DNA from: SBBG01 sp033717875
GTDB lineage: Bacteria > Pseudomonadota > Gammaproteobacteria > Ga0077554 > Ga007554
Length of the DNA: 64,000 nucleotides
NCBI GenBank assembly: GCA_033717875.1
Contig: JADDKJ010000005.1
Span: forward strand, 1 to 64,000
Reading direction: 5' to 3'
In this document: piece by piece, positions 1 to 7,847 of the stretch
How positions within the stretch are numbered: the first letter of the stretch is position 1
How the letters are laid out: every line of letters starts with the position of its first letter
Program-made: the position numbers and the translations under genes
The notes under the pieces: model-generated
The model's input: only the letters and a program-made list of their open reading frames with translations
What the model was told of the DNA's origin: nothing
Database searches by the model: none

Positions 1-1
1 C

Positions 2-88
2 CATCAGGCGTATCGCTTCTTGGGTGTCCCGGTCATGAGTACGTCCGTCTCTTTTCATGTCCAATTGGAGCGTGAACAATGCCGGTAA
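2..88 (+). CDS. 3' end of an unidentified open frame (partial)
   Basis: An open frame enters from the left edge and ends at TAA 86-88, giving 28 codons. I do not recognise the peptide. It could be the tail of a transposase or a chance frame. The 90-185 stretch after it is clearly more AT-rich than the rest of the window and holds no gene I can support, so it may be a junction next to the integrase. Confidence 0.2.
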   Translation, partial: HQAYRFLGVPVMSTSVSFHVQLEREQCR

Positions 89-186
89 GTTCCCTTGTTG
101 TAGACATTATTTCTGACTTATGAGTAAAAACTTATTTGCATCCTTTTTCAAAAACTTTTTGGCAAAAATAAACGCCCCGGATTCTT

Positions 187-1449
187 TCATGCTTTCGCCC
201 GCCCGATCTGTATCACTTCCGCCCCGGCCTTCAATTTATCCAGATAATCCGCCCATAGCTGCATCATCTTGCGCCGTTCTGGAAGGTGCGCCGTGCGGTT
301 GTAGGCTCGCCCGTTCGGGTCTTTCACGGCATGGGCTAGCTGGTGTTCGATCAGGTCAGGGCGCACCCCCAGCACTTCATCAAGAATCGTCCGGGCCATG
401 GCGCGGAAGCCGTGCCCGCTCATTTCATCCTTGGCTATGCCCATGCGCCGCATTGCTGCAAGGGTCGCGTTGTCGCTCATCGGTCGCCCGTTGCTACGCG
501 CCCCCGGAAAAACAAAGCGCCCGGTGCCGGTCAGGGCGTGAAGCTCGCGCAGGATCACCACCGCTTGGGTAGCCAGCGGGACAATGTGCGCCGTGCCGGT
601 CTTGGTGACGGTGTACCGCCATTCCGCCGCCTCAAGGTCAATGTCCGCCCATTGCGCTGTGCGAAGCTCACCGGGCCGGACAAATACCAAGGGCGCAAGG
701 CGCAGCGCACAGGCAACAGTGAAGGTGCCTTGATAGCCGTCGAGCGTTCGTAGTAATTCCGCCGCCTGTTTCGGTTCTGTCATGGCCGCGAAGTGTTCAC
801 CTTTCGCCGGAGGTAGCGCGCCGCGAAGGTCGCCGGTGGGATCACGCTCGGCGCGGCCAGTCGCCACGGCGTAGCGGAACACTTGCCCGCAGTTTCCCAA
901 GGCGCGGTGCGCGGTTTCCAGTGCGCCACGGCTTTCAATCCGGCGCACCACGGCCAGCAATTCGGGGGCGGTCACGTCGGCAATGGGGGTGCCACCCATC
1001 CATGGGAAAATATCGCGCTCAAAACGTCTGATAATGCGGTCACCGTGATGTTCTACCCAATTGGGGGCGTTCTTCGCGTACCACTCCCGCGCTACCACTT
1101 CAAAGCTGTTTGCCGCCCGATCCTGTTTTGCCGCCTTTTGCGCCTTGCGGTTTTCGCCAGGGTCTATGCCTTGGGCGAGAAGTTCGCGGGCTTCGTCCCT
1201 CAGTTCCCGCGCCCCTTTGATCTTTTGTGCCTTGCCTGTTTCTTCATCTTTCTTGGTTTGGCTGGCAAGAGGAACATCGGGATAGACGCCAAGGGATAGC
1301 AGCTTTTCCTTGCCGTCGAATTTATAGCGGAATCGCCACCACTTACCCCCGGCTGGGGTAACAATCAGGAACAGCCCGCGCCCGTCAAACAGCTTGGCGG
1401 GCTTCACGCCGGGCTTGGCATTGCGGATCGCAGTATCGGTCAGGGCCAT
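187..1449 (-). CDS. Tyrosine recombinase / integrase, DUF4102 (P4-like) type
   Basis: The 420-residue protein has the normal length for P4/CP4-type integrases. Residues 1-90 form the arm-DNA-binding DUF4102 domain (start MALTDTAIRNAKPG, then LFLIVTPAGGKWWRFRY). Residues 105-205 look like the core-binding SAM-like domain. The catalytic domain shows R258 (FVRPGELR), H346 and R349 (HGFR), H373 and the tyrosine nucleophile Y383 (AYNR). All key residues are present, so the enzyme is probably active. It would catalyse site-specific integration and excision, usually at tRNA or tmRNA genes. It faces left, away from the metal genes, and repeated GTTACCCC motifs lie just upstream of its start. Whether it mobilises the metal island or belongs to an element further left cannot be decided from this window. 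Confidence 0.93.
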   Translation of the reverse strand: MALTDTAIRNAKPGVKPAKLFDGRGLFLIVTPAGGKWWRFRYKFDGKEKLLSLGVYPDVPLASQTKKDEETGKAQKIKGARELRDEARELLAQGIDPGENRKAQKAAKQDRAANSFEVVAREWYAKNAPNWVEHHGDRIIRRFERDIFPWMGGTPIADVTAPELLAVVRRIESRGALETAHRALGNCGQVFRYAVATGRAERDPTGDLRGALPPAKGEHFAAMTEPKQAAELLRTLDGYQGTFTVACALRLAPLVFVRPGELRTAQWADIDLEAAEWRYTVTKTGTAHIVPLATQAVVILRELHALTGTGRFVFPGARSNGRPMSDNATLAAMRRMGIAKDEMSGHGFRAMARTILDEVLGVRPDLIEHQLAHAVKDPNGRAYNRTAHLPERRKMMQLWADYLDKLKAGAEVIQIGRAKA

Positions 1450-1451
1450 TT

Positions 1452-1539
1452 GGGGTAACTCCTTTTTTGGGTTCAGGGTTACCCCGGAAGGTTACCCCAC
1501 TCTAAAGCCGGATGCTATTGGACAATGTTACCCCGTAAC
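1452..1539. repeat. Four GTTACCCC repeats upstream of the integrase
   Basis: GTTACCCC occurs at 1478-1485, 1491-1498 and 1527-1534, and its complement GGGGTAAC at 1452-1459 beside the integrase start codon. The 1527 copy is part of the palindrome GTTACCCCGTAAC. Repeats of this kind next to an integrase gene fit arm-type integrase or excisionase binding sites, or an autorepressor operator. That role is inferred from position only. Confidence 0.45.
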
Positions 1540-1553
1540 GGATAATAGAAGCA

Positions 1554-1579
1554 ATAAAAAACCCGCACTTAGGCGGGTT
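1554..1579 (-). terminator. Rho-independent terminator (minus strand)
   Basis: Read on the minus strand, a 7-bp stem AACCCGC / GCGGGTT with a 6-nt loop is followed directly by a run of T. It would stop transcripts coming from the right before they reach the integrase, which probably keeps integrase expression independent of the island. Confidence 0.6.
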
Positions 1580-1790
1580 AGAAGGATGTTGCTGGATGTG
1601 TTTGGATGGTTAAATGGTGGAGGGGTGGAACCCCGCGCCAAACCTGTGCAACTCAGCGCCTTAGAACCGCTGCGAACTTGTGCGGAAAGGTGCGGAATCC
1701 AGCCCTTGTTGCAGTCAATCCTACCAGTTTTTACCTGGTTAGCCCAAGCGTACCTTCCTTCCCTATCGTCAAAGGGCCCACGAATACTTC
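1580..1790. other. Intergenic stretch without a supported gene
   Basis: No convincing coding frame. On the minus strand one segment (about 1610-1640) ends in CTCCACCA after a GGGG-TTCCA-CCCC arm, which recalls the 3' end of a tRNA or tmRNA, but the loop is too short and no full cloverleaf can be drawn. It may be a degenerate attachment site. Confidence 0.3.
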
Positions 1791-1839
1791 TTGCACTGTC
1801 AGCCATACTCATTTTATAATTTTCGCAAACGTTTAAATG
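1791..1839 (+). promoter_or_regulatory. Promoter and probable ArsR/CadC operator of the first metal operon
   Basis: TTGCAC at 1791-1796 and a perfect TATAAT at 1815-1820, 18 bp apart, form a strong sigma-70 type promoter. An imperfect inverted repeat (CATTT at 1810-1814, AAATG at 1835-1839, TTT/AAA nearer the centre) covers the -10 box and the expected start near 1827. This is the usual place for a CadC/SmtB-type repressor to block initiation. The gene starts at 1851. Confidence 0.6.
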
Positions 1840-1850
1840 ATTCGGTCTCC

Positions 1851-2234
1851 ATGGATACCTCTACCAAAGTCATCGTCAGCCCGGTATGCGAGATCACCTG
1901 CTTCGAGCAGGAAAAGGTCGCGCGGATCAGGGGCGAACTCGCCACTGAAGAACATCTGCTGCCAAGGCTGGCCGATTTGTACAAGCTGCTCGGCAACACC
2001 ACACGCCTGAAAATCCTGCTCGCACTGGCGCAAGGCGAACTGTGCGTATGCGACATCGCGCACGTGCTCGGCCTCACCGTGGCGGCGGCCTCGCATCAGC
2101 TGAAATTGCTGCGTGATCAGGGATGGCTCAGCATGCGCAACGACGGCAAGATGGTCTATTACCAGGTACACAGCGAGGGCCTGTTGAAGGCACTCAAGGG
2201 CGACTTGCGTCTCTTAGAGGGGCGCCTGGCCTGA
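1851..2234 (+). CDS. ArsR/SmtB family metal-sensing repressor (CadC-like)
   Basis: A 127-residue winged-helix protein. The start at 1851 is chosen because it follows the promoter; an upstream in-frame codon at 1791 lies inside the -35 box. The N-terminal arm carries C13 and C17 and the alpha-3 region carries ELCVCD with C65 and C67. This four-cysteine pattern is that of CadC-type sensors of Cd, Pb and Zn. The recognition helix region is TVAAASHQLKLLRDQG. In this family apo-repressor binds the operator and metal releases it. It lies 25 bp upstream of a CadA-type ATPase, so it probably controls the genes from there to 7759. The metal actually sensed is inferred. Confidence 0.88.
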   Translation: MDTSTKVIVSPVCEITCFEQEKVARIRGELATEEHLLPRLADLYKLLGNTTRLKILLALAQGELCVCDIAHVLGLTVAAASHQLKLLRDQGWLSMRNDGKMVYYQVHSEGLLKALKGDLRLLEGRLA

Positions 2235-2259
2235 CCCAGGTAACGCCATAAGCGCGGAC

Positions 2260-4446
2260 ATGGGCAAAAAGACGCTTGAGTTGGAAGTCGAAGGACTCTG
2301 CTGCACGGAGTGCGCAGTATCCGTCGAAAAAACCCTCGCCAACCGGGCAGGAGTGGATCAGGTGAAGATCCTTTCGGCCGCCGAGAAGGTGCGACTGAGC
2401 TACGACGAGAGCAAGATCAGCAAAGAGGAACTAGCTGATTTGATTGCGGCGTTGGGCTACAAGGTCCGATATAAGGGCCAAGGAGTTGCAACCACGTCCA
2501 AAGCAGGACAGTCGCGAGTGAGCCGCGAGGCCGTGCGATTTGGGTTCGTTGCCCTGGTTGCGCTCATTGCGATGCTCGAAATCGGCGGGGAGTACCTGGG
2601 CTGGTTCGAGCAGGCGCAGGAGAGGATTCCGGTGCCGGTTCTGCTCGCGACCATAGTTATCGGAGGCTACCCCATCTTCAGGCGCGCCGTGCTAGGCGCG
2701 CTCAGCAAACAGATCAACGTCGACTCCATGATGAGTGTGGGGATTCTGAGTGCCGCCGCCATCGGCCAATATACCTCCTCCATGCTCATCGTCTTCTTCA
2801 TGGGGATCGCGCACTTCCTGGAGGAGTCCACCACCAGAAAATCCAGAAAAGCCATTCAAGCGCTGGTCAAGCTGTCCCCTAAAACGGCCCACGTCAAGTT
2901 AAACGGGCGGGAGCGGGAGATCGCCGTGGAGGCGTTACGGGTCGGCGACATCGTTGCGGTGCGCCCGGGCGAACAGATCCCTGTGGATGGCACAGTCGTG
3001 ATGGGTATGAGTTTCGTGAATCAGGCCTCCATCACTGGCGAGAGCATGCCTGTGGCGAAACAGATGGGAAGCGAGGTCTTCGCCGCGACGATGAACGAAC
3101 GCGGCTATCTGGAATTGAAGGTGAGCCGAGTCGGCGCCGACACGACCTTTGGCAAGATCATCAAGCTGGTCGAAGAGGCCGAAGCGGTCAAGGCGCCTGT
3201 GCAGAAGTTCGCCGACCGGTTTACCACCTATTTCCTGCCCGTTGCGATCGGGGTTGCCATCCTCGCTTATCTCACTTCCGGCGAGATCACCTACGCGATT
3301 GCCGTCCTCGTCGCCGCATGCCCGTGCGCGGTGGGATTGGCGACGCCGCTGTCCGTGATTGCCAGTGTCGGAAGCGGCGCCAAGAGAGGGCTCCTGATCA
3401 AGGGCGGGCTTTACCTCGAACGGCTGGCAAAGGTCGACTGCGTGGTAATGGATAAAACCGGAACCGTGACGCTTGGCAAGCCCCAGGTCACCGATGTGGT
3501 GTCCTTGAACGGATTGCCGGCAGAGGGTCTGCTCAAGTACGCGGCGAGCCTGGAGAAAAACTCCGAGCATCCGATCGCCTCAGCGATCCTGTCGTATGCC
3601 AAAGCACAAAACGTTCTAGCGCTGGATGCCGAGCACTTCGAATACACCGTAGGACAAGGGCTCCGTGGCATCGTGGAAGGGAAAGCGGTTGTGCTGGGGA
3701 ACGTTCGATTGCTGGAAGACTTGAAGATATCGCTTTCCCCACACGCCGAATCGGTCATCAGTGCGCTCGGAAACGATGGCAAGACCGCCCTCCTGTTGGC
3801 CATCAACGGTGTGGCCGAGGGAATTGTCGGCGTCGCGGATGTGATGCGCGAGGAAGTGCCCGCGGCGATCGAAGCACTCCGGCTGCTCGGTATCAAGCGT
3901 CTCATGCTACTGACCGGCGACAACGAGCGGGTGGCGGCAGCAATCGCCAACAAGCTCGGCATCACGGATTACCGATCCGGCCTGCTGCCGGAAGACAAGA
4001 TTGAAATCGTCAAAGCACTGCAGCGCGCGGGGTTAACGGTGGCCATGGTCGGCGACGGCGTCAACGACGCGCCTGCCCTGGCGCAAGCCGACGTGGGCAT
4101 CGCCATGGGCGTGGTGGGCAGCGACGTCGCGTTGGAGGCTGCCCATGTGGCACTGATGCGAGACGATTGGAGCCAGATTCCCCAGGCTATCCAGGTGGGC
4201 CGCCGAACCTACCGTGTCATTCGGCAGAATATTTTTCTCGGCATCACTTGGGACATTGTCACGATGGGGCTTGCCTCGGTGGGGATTATCGGCCCCGTCT
4301 TGGCCGCAGCGACCGAGGTGGTCCCGGATGTGTTCGTATCACTCAACGCGGCCCGGCTTCTCAAAGCGCCCAAGAGACTGTTCAGTAGAACGGCGGTTGC
4401 CGATGGATCCCAAGCTGCCGGGCTCGTCACCGGAGCAAGAACATGA
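2260..4446 (+). CDS. cadA: P1B-type heavy-metal ATPase, CadA/ZntA-like (Cd/Zn/Pb export)
   Basis: A 728-residue pump. Residues 4-68 form one HMA domain with a GLCCTEC metal site. The translocation motif is CPC (C354-P-C356, AACPCAVGLATPL). The phosphorylation site is D398 (DKTGTVTLGKP), followed by SEHP in the nucleotide domain and GDGVNDAP in the hinge. All catalytic elements are intact. Enzymes of this subgroup use ATP to drive soft divalent metals from cytoplasm to periplasm. It follows an ArsR repressor and precedes an unusual set of ABC and periplasmic thiol genes. The last residues are hydrophilic and end 13 bp before the next gene. Symbol given by family resemblance; specificity among Cd, Zn and Pb cannot be read from sequence. 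Confidence 0.93.
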   Translation: MGKKTLELEVEGLCCTECAVSVEKTLANRAGVDQVKILSAAEKVRLSYDESKISKEELADLIAALGYKVRYKGQGVATTSKAGQSRVSREAVRFGFVALVALIAMLEIGGEYLGWFEQAQERIPVPVLLATIVIGGYPIFRRAVLGALSKQINVDSMMSVGILSAAAIGQYTSSMLIVFFMGIAHFLEESTTRKSRKAIQALVKLSPKTAHVKLNGREREIAVEALRVGDIVAVRPGEQIPVDGTVVMGMSFVNQASITGESMPVAKQMGSEVFAATMNERGYLELKVSRVGADTTFGKIIKLVEEAEAVKAPVQKFADRFTTYFLPVAIGVAILAYLTSGEITYAIAVLVAACPCAVGLATPLSVIASVGSGAKRGLLIKGGLYLERLAKVDCVVMDKTGTVTLGKPQVTDVVSLNGLPAEGLLKYAASLEKNSEHPIASAILSYAKAQNVLALDAEHFEYTVGQGLRGIVEGKAVVLGNVRLLEDLKISLSPHAESVISALGNDGKTALLLAINGVAEGIVGVADVMREEVPAAIEALRLLGIKRLMLLTGDNERVAAAIANKLGITDYRSGLLPEDKIEIVKALQRAGLTVAMVGDGVNDAPALAQADVGIAMGVVGSDVALEAAHVALMRDDWSQIPQAIQVGRRTYRVIRQNIFLGITWDIVTMGLASVGIIGPVLAAATEVVPDVFVSLNAARLLKAPKRLFSRTAVADGSQAAGLVTGART

Positions 4447-4459
4447 AAGGAGATATGGA

Positions 4460-4963
4460 ATGAAGAATTCGATTAAAACCGATACGGGAGGAACCGGATC
4501 AAGCAGTGCCGTCAAGCAGCGCAGGTACTGGATCGCAGGAGCGCTCGTCGTAGGCGCCGCATTTGTGATGGGGAACATGCTCTTGGCCGACGGCAAGGCC
4601 ACGAGCGCTGGCTTGCCCGACCTGCTCGGCAAGGCGCAGCCGCCGCTGCCCAAGGGCGCATTGCAAGTGGACGATTTAAAATCCGATCCGAAAGGCTACA
4701 CCGGCAGCATTCTGGTGCGCGGCGTCGTGGCAAAGTTCGCTCCCAATGACCCACATTTGGTGGGCTTGATTGACTCGCGCGAAGCCCGGGTCTGCCGAGA
4801 CCTGAATTGTGCACAGTATTACCTGCCGATCAGGGTCAAGGAGGTCAATCTCAAGCCTTGGGATGAGATCAACGTGCGCGGGACCATGACAGAGGACCCG
4901 AACAAAAAAATGGTCTATCTCGCCGCCGATTCGGTCGAGAACCTGGGTTCAATCAAGAAATGA
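4460..4963 (+). CDS. Membrane-anchored periplasmic protein of unknown function
   Basis: A 167-residue protein. The start at 4460 follows AAAGGAG at a good distance; earlier in-frame codons lie inside the ATPase gene. One N-terminal membrane segment (about residues 24-44, YWIAGALVVGAAFVMGN) anchors a soluble domain rich in beta strands, with the pair CRDLNC in its middle. The pattern (GSILVRGVV ... INVRGTM) suggests a small OB-like barrel, but I do not recognise the family with confidence. Its stop overlaps the permease start by 4 bp, so it is translated together with the ABC genes. A role as a periplasmic partner of that permease is inference. Confidence 0.75.
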   Translation: MKNSIKTDTGGTGSSSAVKQRRYWIAGALVVGAAFVMGNMLLADGKATSAGLPDLLGKAQPPLPKGALQVDDLKSDPKGYTGSILVRGVVAKFAPNDPHLVGLIDSREARVCRDLNCAQYYLPIRVKEVNLKPWDEINVRGTMTEDPNKKMVYLAADSVENLGSIKK

Positions 4964-6123
4964 ACCTCAATCAATTGGTATGGCGCAACCTGCTGCGCCG
5001 ACGCGGGCGTTTTGTCTTCACCTTGGCGGGCGTCAGCGTGGGGATGGCGGCGTTCGTCGCCTTGATGACGATTGGCCAAGGCCTAAAAGATGAGATCAGG
5101 AAGCAGGCGCAAGGACTAGGCGCCAATCTGGTGGTCACACCCAAGGGCTGGTGTGCTTATGAACAGATTTCGGTGCTCACGGGAGAGCAACTGCCCAGCG
5201 CCATTCCCATGTCTGAGTTAGAGAAGATTCGAGCCGTACCGGGTGTCAAGAGCGCTGTGCCGCATCTCAACGAAAAGACCGCGTTTCGCAACCAACCGGT
5301 GATGGTGATCGGCATTTGGCCTGAAGAGATGCGTGCGTTGCAGAAGTGGAGTATCGACTCCGGGCGCTATTTCAATTCTCCGGATGAGCGTGGGATCGTC
5401 GTTGGCGCGGCGATCGCCAAACAGTTCAAGCTCAAGCCGGGCGACGAATTCACCGTGCGCGGCAAGCCCATTCCCATAATCGGCGTTCTGCGCGAAGCGG
5501 GCAGCAAAGACGACATCGCCACCTTCATTCCGCTCACCCTCGCCCAGCAAATCTACGACGTGCAGGACAAGGTATCGTTTATCGCCGTTCAGGTGAGTGA
5601 CCTCGAAAAGATGGATGCAACCAGCCTCAAGATCCAGGAAGTTGCCAACGTCGCCGTGGTCACCGACAAGCAACTGGTGTCTTCGGTACTGTCCATCGTA
5701 GGTTCGGTCGGTGCGGCGATGCAGGCGGTGGCGGCAGTCGGCGTACTTGCCGCGGCGTTTGGTATCGTCAACACCCTGCTCACCGCAGTGCATGAACGCC
5801 GGCGCGAAATCGGGATTATGCAGGCGCTCGGCAGCACCCGGCGTACATTGTTTCTGGCATTCATGCTCGAATCTGGACTCTACGGCTTGCTCGGCGGGAT
5901 TCTGGGCGTGACGATAGGCATTCTTGCCGCTTACCTGTTCGGCTCTTACCTCACTGACAACGCGTTCACCGCGTCACTGAATCAGTCACAGACGGTGGCG
6001 ATCGACTACGGAACCATCCTTCTCACATTGGGCTTTTCCGTGTGTCTCGCACTCTTCGCTGGTCTTTACCCGGCGTACCGTGCGACCAAGCTCTCTCCGG
6101 TGGAGGCCATGCGCCATGTCTAA
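4960..6123 (+). CDS. ABC transporter permease, MacB/FtsX-like
   Basis: 387 residues in the MacB/LolC layout: one N-terminal transmembrane helix (residues about 18-38), a large periplasmic MacB_PCD domain (about 40-240), then three C-terminal helices with a FtsX core containing VHERRREIGIMQALG, the coupling-helix region of this family. These proteins transmit ATP-driven movement to the periplasm and often do not move substrates through the membrane themselves. It overlaps both neighbours. No MacA-like adaptor or TolC is encoded beside it; the preceding anchored protein may fill that place. Its position in a CadA operon is unusual. Confidence 0.88.
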   Translation: MNLNQLVWRNLLRRRGRFVFTLAGVSVGMAAFVALMTIGQGLKDEIRKQAQGLGANLVVTPKGWCAYEQISVLTGEQLPSAIPMSELEKIRAVPGVKSAVPHLNEKTAFRNQPVMVIGIWPEEMRALQKWSIDSGRYFNSPDERGIVVGAAIAKQFKLKPGDEFTVRGKPIPIIGVLREAGSKDDIATFIPLTLAQQIYDVQDKVSFIAVQVSDLEKMDATSLKIQEVANVAVVTDKQLVSSVLSIVGSVGAAMQAVAAVGVLAAAFGIVNTLLTAVHERRREIGIMQALGSTRRTLFLAFMLESGLYGLLGGILGVTIGILAAYLFGSYLTDNAFTASLNQSQTVAIDYGTILLTLGFSVCLALFAGLYPAYRATKLSPVEAMRHV

Positions 6124-6802
6124 CGCCATCATCGAACTGGAAAAAGTAAGCAAAATTTATGGCAGCGGCGCCGCTGAGGCGAAGGCGGTATCGGAAGTCT
6201 CGATGGCCGTGGAGCGTGGCGCTTGGGTCGCGATCATGGGGCCTTCCGGGCATGGCAAAAGTACGCTGCTGCAACTCATCGGCGGCTTGGACCGCCCCAG
6301 CGCCGGCCGCATCGTGGTGGACGGCTCGGAGCTTGGCACCCTCGATGCCGCGGAACTGGCGGCCGTGCGCGGCAAAAAAATCGGTTTCGTGTTCCAGTTT
6401 TTCAACCTGATGCCGCACCTTACGGCGCTGGAAAACGTCGAGATCGCGCTCTGGCTCGGCGGCGGGACACACAGCAACGGGCGCGCCATGAGCCTGCTGG
6501 AACACTTCGGTCTCGCAGACAAGGCCCATCACCTGCCGAGCATGCTCTCCGGTGGCCAGCAGCAGCGCGTTGCGATTGCCCGCGCCTTGGCCAACGAGCC
6601 CGATATTCTGCTCATGGACGAGCCCACCGGCAACCTGGACTCTGGCTCCGAGGCGGAGCTGCTGGCCTTGCTCGGTGAGCTGAACAAGGCAGGCAAAACG
6701 CTCCTCATGGTCACCCACAACCCGGCCGTGGCCGGCCACGCGCAGCGCCTGGTGCGCGTCAAGGACGGGCGCATCGAGGAGGACCGCTGCAATGGCGTTT
6801 AA
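6116..6802 (+). CDS. ABC transporter ATP-binding protein, MacB/LolD-like
   Basis: 228 residues, a complete nucleotide-binding domain. Walker A is GPSGHGKST (a His where Gly or Ala is commoner), the Q-loop region is FVFQFFNLMPHLTALENV, the signature is LSGGQQQRVAIARAL, Walker B is DILLMDEPTGNLDS and the H-loop is MVTHNP. The start at 6116 lies inside the end of the permease gene (8-bp overlap), so the two are translationally coupled. With the preceding permease it makes a MacB-type mechanotransmission complex with separate subunits. Confidence 0.92.
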   Translation: MSNAIIELEKVSKIYGSGAAEAKAVSEVSMAVERGAWVAIMGPSGHGKSTLLQLIGGLDRPSAGRIVVDGSELGTLDAAELAAVRGKKIGFVFQFFNLMPHLTALENVEIALWLGGGTHSNGRAMSLLEHFGLADKAHHLPSMLSGGQQQRVAIARALANEPDILLMDEPTGNLDSGSEAELLALLGELNKAGKTLLMVTHNPAVAGHAQRLVRVKDGRIEEDRCNGV

Positions 6803-7295
6803 GCGGAACCTGCTGTTCGCGTTGGCGGCGATTGCGGTGTTGGGCGCGGCCATCGCTTCCTATGCGCTCGCGCAACGTCCGGCCGCGCCCGACGCCATGT
6901 TCACGATGCTCGACGGTCGTCAGCTCCGGCTGGCGGACTTGCGGGGCAAGACAGTGGCGGTGATGTTCTGGGCCACGAGCTGCCCCATTTGCAAAGGCGA
7001 AATGCCCGATCTCGTCGAGACCTATCGCAAGTACCAGCCCCGCGGTTTCGAACTGATCGCCGTGGCAATGGCATACGACTCCCCGGAGCAGGTGAAGAAC
7101 TTTGCGAAAAGCGGTGGGCTACCGTTCCCTGTCGTCCTGGACACGGGCGGAGACCTCGCTCGTGCGTTCAGCGACACGAAGGTGGTTCCCACCACCTTTC
7201 TCATCGACGGGAGCGGGAAATTCGTTTCGCGGACGCTTGGGGCGATCGATTTCACCAAACTGCGCCAGTACCTCGATGCGTCGCTTGGCGCCTGA
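6792..7295 (+). CDS. TlpA/ResA-like membrane-anchored thiol-disulfide oxidoreductase
   Basis: 167 residues. The first 27 are a signal anchor, so the thioredoxin fold faces the periplasm. The active site is C64-P-I-C67 in FWATSCPICKGEMP, followed by a redoxin/AhpC-TSA core and the cis-Pro loop VVPTTFLID. Members of this family reduce periplasmic disulfides, for example in cytochrome c maturation. The gene overlaps the ABC ATPase by 11 bp. The next gene encodes a DsbD alpha domain, which normally passes electrons to or from such proteins, so the two probably work as a pair. Confidence 0.88.
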   Translation: MAFKRNLLFALAAIAVLGAAIASYALAQRPAAPDAMFTMLDGRQLRLADLRGKTVAVMFWATSCPICKGEMPDLVETYRKYQPRGFELIAVAMAYDSPEQVKNFAKSGGLPFPVVLDTGGDLARAFSDTKVVPTTFLIDGSGKFVSRTLGAIDFTKLRQYLDASLGA

Positions 7296-7318
7296 CTTGA
7301 ACAAGGGAAGGAAGCAAC

Positions 7319-7759
7319 ATGATCAAGCTGAAACACGCCGCCCTCGCGGCGATTCAAATCCTCATGCTTCAGGCGGGTGTCGCGTTGGCCGCCGAAGAGC
7401 CGCTTCCGCCTGACCAGGCGTTCAAGCTCAAAGTCTCCCTCCGGGGCCCCAACACCGTCATCGCGGAATTCACGCCGGCAAAGGGGCATTATCTGTACAA
7501 AAATAAGACCTTCTTTGCGCTGAAAAACTCGAGCGGCGTGCTCATCAGGGAAGTTCGGCTGCCGCCCGGTGAGGTCAAGAACGATCCGTTCTTCGGCACG
7601 ATGGAGACCTACAAGAAACCTATCCAGGTCGAGATCGTCCTGGATAGCACGCCGAAAGCAAAACGCCTTACGCTGCTCGCGAACTACCAGGGATGCAACG
7701 AAAAGATCGGGGTCTGTTATCCGCCGCAACAGAAGTCTTTCGACCTGGCATTTCCATAG
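7319..7759 (+). CDS. Stand-alone DsbD N-terminal (alpha) domain protein
   Basis: 146 residues with a cleavable signal peptide (about 1-24). The rest matches the immunoglobulin-like N-terminal domain of DsbD: LPPDQAFKLKV, GHYLYKNKTFF and the redox cysteines in YQGCNEKIGVCYPP. Full DsbD has this domain followed by eight membrane helices and a thioredoxin domain. Here there is no membrane part, so electrons must come from another protein. It ends the first metal operon directly after the TlpA-like gene. RBS-like AAGGAAG lies just upstream of ATG 7319. Confidence 0.85.
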   Translation: MIKLKHAALAAIQILMLQAGVALAAEEPLPPDQAFKLKVSLRGPNTVIAEFTPAKGHYLYKNKTFFALKNSSGVLIREVRLPPGEVKNDPFFGTMETYKKPIQVEIVLDSTPKAKRLTLLANYQGCNEKIGVCYPPQQKSFDLAFP

Positions 7760-7796
7760 CATTCGTTTTCGGCTGTGTTTGCCCGTCAATTTTGTC

Positions 7797-7847
7797 TTGA
7801 ACTGTATGCATACATGCGCATATCATGCATGTATGCATACAGTTCAA
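7797..7847 (+). promoter_or_regulatory. Perfect 21-bp inverted repeat overlapping promoter and start codon of the second arsR
   Basis: Arms 7797-7817 and 7827-7847 are exact reverse complements (left arm begins TTGAACTGTATGCATAC), separated by 9 bp. Within it TTGAAC (7797-7802) and TATCAT (7821-7826), 18 bp apart, look like -35 and -10 boxes. Transcription would then start at about 7833, which is the A of the likely start codon. Binding of the repressor dimer here would block its own promoter. Confidence 0.75.

Noticed and set aside
1600..1650. Possible tRNA or tmRNA 3' end on the minus strand (CTCCACCA)
   Set aside because: The T-arm loop has only five bases and no anticodon or acceptor partner can be found, so it is noted only as a possible att remnant.
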